Assembly: GCF_000814825.1 (NCBI RefSeq)
Contig: NZ_CP009302.1
Span: forward strand, 1,860,001 to 1,924,000
Source: Berryella intestinalis
Lineage (GTDB): Bacteria; Actinomycetota; Coriobacteriia; Coriobacteriales; Eggerthellaceae
Length of the DNA: 64,000 bases
Direction of reading: 5' to 3'
The position numbers and the translations under genes were made by a program. Below the pieces are notes generated by a model. It made no database searches, was not told where the DNA came from, and was given only the letters and a program-made list of their open reading frames with translations. Positions 61,101 through 64,000 of the stretch are shown in pieces. How positions within the stretch are numbered: the first letter of the stretch is position 1; each line of letters opens with the position of its first letter.

Positions 61101-61682
61101 ATCGCTGGAAACGACCTTCGAGAACGCCTTGGTGATCGTCGGCTGGAAAGCGGAGGTGATCGCGATCTTGGCTTCGGCCGATTCTGCCAGCACCGCGCCG
61201 CTCTCGCTCTTCAGCGTTGCCGTGGCGACAAGCGACGTGTCGTTCGGCGTGATGCCGTTCTTGGTCAGTAGCCCGATGTGGAGGCGGGCAGAAAGCCCGG
61301 TCTGCAGATTGGGAAGCTTGTACGTAAGCGTGCGTGCCTGCTGATCGTAGGTAGGCTGCACTCCGTTGATTGCCAGATCGGCCAGAGGCGTCTGCAGATC
61401 GTAGTAGGCGGCCGTGTCCTTCGGCAGCTGGACGACCAGCGTCGCAGCCGAACCGTAGCTCTCCTGGATGCTTTCCTGGGAGCCGGCCACCTTCACGTCC
61501 AGCTGTAAGACGCCCGTCGTGCCGGATTTAACCGACGGGGTTGTGCTTGTGAGCGTCAGATCGGCGTTAGCGTCGTTTTTGGCCAACGCCGTGCTCGGAA
61601 ACACGAGCATCAGCGAGAAAGCCAGAGCGAACGCTAAGACAATGCGCAACCCCCCCCCCGCACTTTCAAAATATCGTTTCAT
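58200..61682 (-). CDS. Large LPXTG-type surface protein, phase-variable candidate
   Basis: 1160 residues from the ATG at 61682 (AGAAAGGGACGAGA upstream). A Sec signal peptide (residues 1-34, ending TALAKND) precedes several immunoglobulin- or isopeptide-like domains; residues about 990-1090 form a Cna-B domain (VSGKKTWNDNENSDG, GIRPGSITVNLMRDG). A proline-rich spacer with PTPPAPPVPDD-type repeats precedes the sortase motif MPKTGE, a hydrophobic helix and a basic tail (LRRKKGDRAL). It should be covalently attached to the wall. Codons 8-11 contain a run of ten G residues (61650-61659). No sortase gene is in the window. Confidence 0.9.
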   Translation of the reverse strand: MKRYFESAGGGLRIVLAFALAFSLMLVFPSTALAKNDANADLTLTSTTPSVKSGTTGVLQLDVKVAGSQESIQESYGSAATLVVQLPKDTAAYYDLQTPLADLAINGVQPTYDQQARTLTYKLPNLQTGLSARLHIGLLTKNGITPNDTSLVATATLKSESGAVLAESAEAKIAITSAFQPTITKAFSKVVSSDPSQTVAKPGEEVVWSIKGSVTLADTAGQYIKPGSIITITDKLDSRLTFSDATVSGADLVDRTVNGDTVTWTFKAPSLEAQKAAGTTLFACEILLTTGTDASISAYTKVPNNVTISAVSIEDQTKTAAGKAEALIAPGGNDVPLPEGDIVVPYTVGPVNGNGNVSNGNNENHPNPNPVVADDAMVRFQDTYFTGISGDEKLFDSTGNPVDRSLWNQNNSILKDGYKKLVNEYTYDDALQFRAVTIYTPHIYYEYNLGRLPLPVLPKTTLTVTLKDGSTRSHVVDWNKTANKVTGNVQVTIYDMGLTDADEITSYSITYEMEDGSKLNGRLGLQNEPLFDIKDGARGTFKWGVTFVPTLADGTTYRRTSTEVTDLVGPRQVTVGEKPVSNPIVLATVEFMKKDGNVVAVGDNQVHVRMFNNTNSNDNLDKQISSTVLLPYGVKVKSDPNASYKIDSLRFGRQQYATPGHFSILDENYNGTGQQLVHIDWDQTTLLPWQRADAYFDVEITKNSPDQLPLTMWGTSSTDDVLTAANSSNKVETDADDIDHDGATDQDRIKVEKSYVKYSDNDLRIKKYVKGALDDEFSLFGRTLPGGGIDYKIYMTNTTGNDIFRMGFIDVLPSVGDKGIVDNSDRGSAFTPVMTGAITLPADWADKVDVYYSASKNPKRDDLYSTVNYSTGAYQHENPADAADPEWKLASEVTDWSAIHSFKLQLKDGVTWLKGQDIEFTFHMKAPELGELDDASVVFSELPDTRTEENELKAAWNSFAMTTNGLLPTEPERVGVVIADPKIDVSGKKTWNDNENSDGIRPGSITVNLMRDGVKVSSQEVKPAADGSWTYKFADLPKYDAADGHAYVYSVTEEAVEGYESSVEGYDIVNTHKPKTPDPGDPTPPAPPVPDDPTPPAPSVPDEPQPVPPAPAGEKPLAKVTVMPKTGETVAWAVGAIALVAGAGLLGAFALRRKKGDRAL
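61650..61659 (-). repeat. G10 homopolymer in the signal-peptide codons
   Basis: Ten C on the plus strand (ten G in the mRNA) encode Ala-Gly-Gly-Gly at residues 8-11. Gain or loss of one base moves translation into frames that stop within about 30 codons, so the tract would switch the protein on or off. Confidence 0.85.
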
Positions 61683-62000
61683 TCTCGTCCCTTTCTCCGT
61701 AGTCGGGCCTTCCTCATTCTTACCGAAGCGCATACGAAACCACACCTACTGGTGGTACGCAATATAATAGCTTGCCACATCACAAAAACTCGCCGAATTA
61801 TGTTGCAAAATACGCTACACCGAAGATTTCTTCGCGATCAGCGAGAAGGCTTTCCCCTTTTGCGAGACTAGCGCCCTTCGATAACACCGTAATGCACGGC
61901 GCAGGGCGATTCGGCCGGGCGAGCGCAAGCGAGCCCCATCCGCACAGCGGGCGGTTTTTTGCGCCGCGCTTCGCGAGGCACACTCGCCAGGCTAAAGCCA
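61683..62000. other. Gene-free region upstream of the large surface protein
   Basis: About 320 bases between the two surface protein genes. The part near 61740-61830 is AT-rich and probably holds the promoter of the large protein, but no convincing -35/-10 pair was identified. No gene is supported. Confidence 0.5.
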
Positions 62001-62037
62001 TAAAAAAGAAAGCCGCCAGCTTGTGCCGACGGCTTTC
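62001..62037 (-). terminator. Terminator of the smaller surface protein
   Basis: GAAAGCCG / CGGCTTTC (62008-62037) with a 14-base loop; on the minus strand TTTTTTA follows. It lies about 30 bases after the stop codon. Confidence 0.8.
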
Positions 62038-62068
62038 AAGATGAAGCCAAACTGCGAGGAAGCTGCTG

Positions 62069-63439
62069 CTACTTGCTCAGGCGACGCAGGCGCGCAAGGG
62101 CGACGCCAGCCGCACCGACCAGGGTAGCAAGGATTCCCGCCACGGGCAGGGCGGCGTCCCCGGTCTGGGGAAGGGCGGCCGAAGCCTTGACCGTCTTCTG
62201 GACGGGGGCAGCGTCGGACGCAGCGACGGTCTTCTCGGCTGCGGGCTTCTCCGCAACCTCGGTGACAGCAGAGGTCTCCGCCTTGGGAGATTCCGGAGTC
62301 ACCTTGGGATCGGTCGGCTTGGGGTCGACGGGTTTGGGATCCACAGGCTGGGGGTCGACGAGCTTCGGCTCATCGGGGGTCTTCTCGGGCTCGATCGGGG
62401 TGGCCGGAGTGAGGTCCGTCCACGGAATGCTCTCGATCACCTTGAAGGTCAGCGAGATGGCATCCTTCTCGGGGCCTTCCAGCGACTTGCGGGTGAAGTC
62501 GGTGCCGTCAGATCCAAGCGTCGTTCCGACGCCCTTGTCCTGCAGCGCGGGGCCCCATACGAAGTTGAAGGGGATCTCCATGCCGCCGAACTTGGCAGTC
62601 GCTTCCATCTCGCCCGACACCTTGCCGTAGACGGTGTACTGCTTGCCCGCCTCGGTCCCATCGAGTCCGACGCCCTTGGCCAGAAGCGTGAGGTAGTTGG
62701 GCTCGGCGAACACGGCCGTGTGCAGCTTATCGTACGTGGAGTACGCCGCGGGGTCCTTCAGCATGAAGCCGATCCCGACCTCGGTGCTTCCATCGGGAAG
62801 CTGCGTGATCTCGAGGACGTCCGAGAACGTGAACATACCGCTTTCCGGGCCGCCGGCATAGTTGGAGCCCTGCAGGCTCTTGAACGCATACGAAGCGGCG
62901 TCGGTCGGCGCGACAACGCCCTTGGGGAAGGTGATCGTAACATTGAAGTTGGATTTGACGTTGCTCAGAGCGATCGCCGAACCCGGCACGGGGCCGTTGG
63001 GGAAGTAGGCCTTCTCGATATCGGACATGTTGTTCTTGATGGCCGAAGTGCCAAATGCGAAGCCGAAGTCCAGCTTATCGGTACGGGCGGCCTTGTACAC
63101 CTCGGTGTTCTCGGTGTCGAAAGCCGACTCCCCGGACTTGGCCACGGCGATGTCGCCCGTTGGAATGTAGTTGTCCGCAGGAGCGGCGTCCTGGGCGCCC
63201 AGCTGGTTGGCGGGCTGCTCGGCAGCCGGTGCGGCGGCTGCGGGCGCTTCGGCAACCGGCGCGGCGGCTGCGGGCACCTCAGCGGCCGCCTGTGCGCTGG
63301 AAGCCTCGGGCGCTACAGCGTTGGAGGGCTGGGGCGCTTCCGCGGCGGTTGCGCCGTCGGTGGCGCCCAGCGCCGTGGCGGGAGCCAGCGTGGAGCACAG
63401 GGCCACCGAAAGAATGACTGACGTTGCTCGTTTTTTCAT
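62069..63439 (-). CDS. LPXTG-anchored surface protein
   Basis: 456 residues with a Sec signal peptide (residues 1-25, ATALGATDG). Residues 28-85 are alanine/proline-rich. A globular domain at about residues 90-335 is not recognised. Then come proline repeats (VDPQPVDPKPVDPKP, residues 350-375), a low-complexity stalk and the anchor ALPQTGDAALPVAGILATLVGAAG with a final RLRRLSK. It should be anchored to peptidoglycan by sortase A. Its terminator separates it from the larger surface protein gene downstream. Confidence 0.9.
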   Translation of the reverse strand: MKKRATSVILSVALCSTLAPATALGATDGATAAEAPQPSNAVAPEASSAQAAAEVPAAAAPVAEAPAAAAPAAEQPANQLGAQDAAPADNYIPTGDIAVAKSGESAFDTENTEVYKAARTDKLDFGFAFGTSAIKNNMSDIEKAYFPNGPVPGSAIALSNVKSNFNVTITFPKGVVAPTDAASYAFKSLQGSNYAGGPESGMFTFSDVLEITQLPDGSTEVGIGFMLKDPAAYSTYDKLHTAVFAEPNYLTLLAKGVGLDGTEAGKQYTVYGKVSGEMEATAKFGGMEIPFNFVWGPALQDKGVGTTLGSDGTDFTRKSLEGPEKDAISLTFKVIESIPWTDLTPATPIEPEKTPDEPKLVDPQPVDPKPVDPKPTDPKVTPESPKAETSAVTEVAEKPAAEKTVAASDAAPVQKTVKASAALPQTGDAALPVAGILATLVGAAGVALARLRRLSK

Positions 63440-63555
63440 TACCTACCTCTGGTTCTTCTCGTTTTGATTGCCTGACGAGTATATACGCTTTCCTTCTACA
63501 TGATGAAAATTCTCTAATTATGCATTTCCCAAATGGGAATCGAAAGCCGCAGGTG

Positions 63556-63594
63556 TGAAAAGACCCTCGGAACCTGTGCGGCTTCGAGGGTCTT
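63556..63594 (-). terminator. Terminator of the rplT operon
   Basis: A perfect 10-bp stem (AAGACCCTCG / CGAGGGTCTT, 63560-63594) with a 15-base loop; on the minus strand TTTTC completes it. It lies about 20 bases after the rplT stop. Confidence 0.8.
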
Positions 63595-63615
63595 GCACAT
63601 AAAGCGATACCGAGG

Positions 63616-63969
63616 CTACAGAGCCTTCTTGGCGATCTCGCACAGCTGGGAGAACGCCGCGGCGTCGTTGATGGCCATGTCGGAGAGAACCTTGCGGTCC
63701 AGCTCGATACCGGCCTTCTTCAAGCCGTTCATGAACTGGGAGTACACGATGCCGTTGGCACGGGTGCCCGCGTTGATGCGGGTGATCCACAGGCGGCGGA
63801 TCTCGCGCTTCTTGTTGCGGCGATCGCGGTACTGGTACTGGAGCGAATGCTGGACCTGCTGTTTCGCGTTCTTATACGAACGCGACTTGGCGCCGTAGTA
63901 ACCCTTCGCACGACCGAGGATAGTGCGGCGCTTCTTGTGGGCGTTGACTGCACGCTTTACACGAGGCAT
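63616..63969 (-). CDS. rplT: 50S ribosomal protein L20
   Basis: 117 residues, the usual length. [32 protein letters not shown] is the basic N-terminal helix, and [28 protein letters not shown] the globular part. It binds 23S rRNA and is needed for early 50S assembly. GGAGAACC lies before the ATG. The gene order (L20 after L35) is the standard infC-rpmI-rplT operon. Confidence 0.98.
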   Translation of the reverse strand: MPRVKRAVNAHKKRRTILGRAKGYYGAKSRSYKNAKQQVQHSLQYQYRDRRNKKREIRRLWITRINAGTRANGIVYSQFMNGLKKAGIELDRKVLSDMAINDAAAFSQLCEIAKKAL

Positions 63970-63988
63970 AGTGGTTCTCCTTTATCGA

Positions 63989-64000
63989 TTAGCGAAGGCC
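63989..64000 (-). CDS. rpmI: Probable 50S ribosomal protein L35, C-terminal end (partial)
   Basis: Only three codons and the stop are visible (GLR, then TAA), 19 bases before rplT. The identification rests on the conserved infC-rpmI-rplT order; the sequence itself is too short to prove it. Confidence 0.5.
   Translation of the reverse strand, partial: GLR

Noticed and set aside
58050-61271. Long plus-strand open frames opposite the large surface protein
   Set aside because: Antisense of a coherent secreted LPXTG protein; no ribosome sites and no recognisable domains.

Overview
The window is GC-rich bacterial DNA that reads as the chromosome of an anaerobic, asaccharolytic actinobacterium of the class Coriobacteriia, most likely family Eggerthellaceae (Slackia/Eggerthella-like). 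This is an inference from gene content: a Tat-exported molybdopterin oxidoreductase with DmsB- and DmsC-type partners, a Tat-exported fumarate-reductase-like flavoprotein divergent from a LuxR regulator with a polytopic membrane N-terminus, a second regulator of that type, a complete arginine deiminase pathway, rubrerythrin, CWB2 cell-wall proteins and LPXTG surface proteins. No rRNA, tRNA, CRISPR array or insertion sequence was recognised.

Layout. 1-4262 (minus): respiratory molybdoenzyme operon cut by the window edge. 4489-8377 (plus): an unrecognised protein, a degenerate UvrD-like helicase and a RelB-like/PIN toxin-antitoxin pair. 8397-11591 (minus): CWB2 amidase and ribosomal protein S1. 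11931-12485 (plus): GNAT acetyltransferase. 12531-18935 (minus): dxs, xseB, nusB, an Asp23 protein, accC and a carboxyltransferase-AccB fusion. 19161-27565 (minus): efp, then a shikimate operon (aroK, aroB, an AroQ-M24 peptidase fusion, aroC, aroE) with yqeG, mltG and ruvX. 27644-29164: guaB. 29319-34391: membrane LuxR regulator divergent from arcB-arcC-yfcC. 35073-37961 (minus): NSS transporter and M18 aminopeptidase. 38340-40211: rubrerythrin, a phosphoesterase and an isochorismatase-like hydrolase.

40669-44412 (plus) is a tight four-gene unit: an acyl-CoA-dehydrogenase-fold flavoprotein without the usual catalytic Glu, a PhnD-like binding protein without a signal peptide, a core MetE-type methyltransferase and an OsmC-like protein. 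I do not recognise this combination as a described system, and it is the best candidate for something new. 44518-47177 is a second module: a membrane-anchored DUF5067-like protein, an XRE regulator and a membrane Ser/Thr kinase, preceded by a dyad operator.

47359-49391: AlkD-like protein, YerC and ilvE. 49658-53233: Tat flavoprotein and divergent LuxR regulator, the latter carrying a one-base frameshift at a C6 run. 53448-57568 (minus): arcA, an APC antiporter and an aminotransferase behind an unusually AT-rich promoter region. 58200-63439 (minus): two sortase-anchored surface proteins, the larger with a G10 tract in its signal-peptide codons that looks phase-variable. 63616-64000 (minus): rplT and the end of probable rpmI.

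Physiology. Arginine is imported, deiminated (ArcA), split to carbamoyl phosphate (ArcB) and converted to ATP (ArcC), with ornithine exported by the APC antiporter and/or YfcC. Electrons flow to exported reductases (molybdoenzyme and flavoprotein). Two LuxR membrane regulators lie divergent to catabolic or respiratory genes and probably control them.
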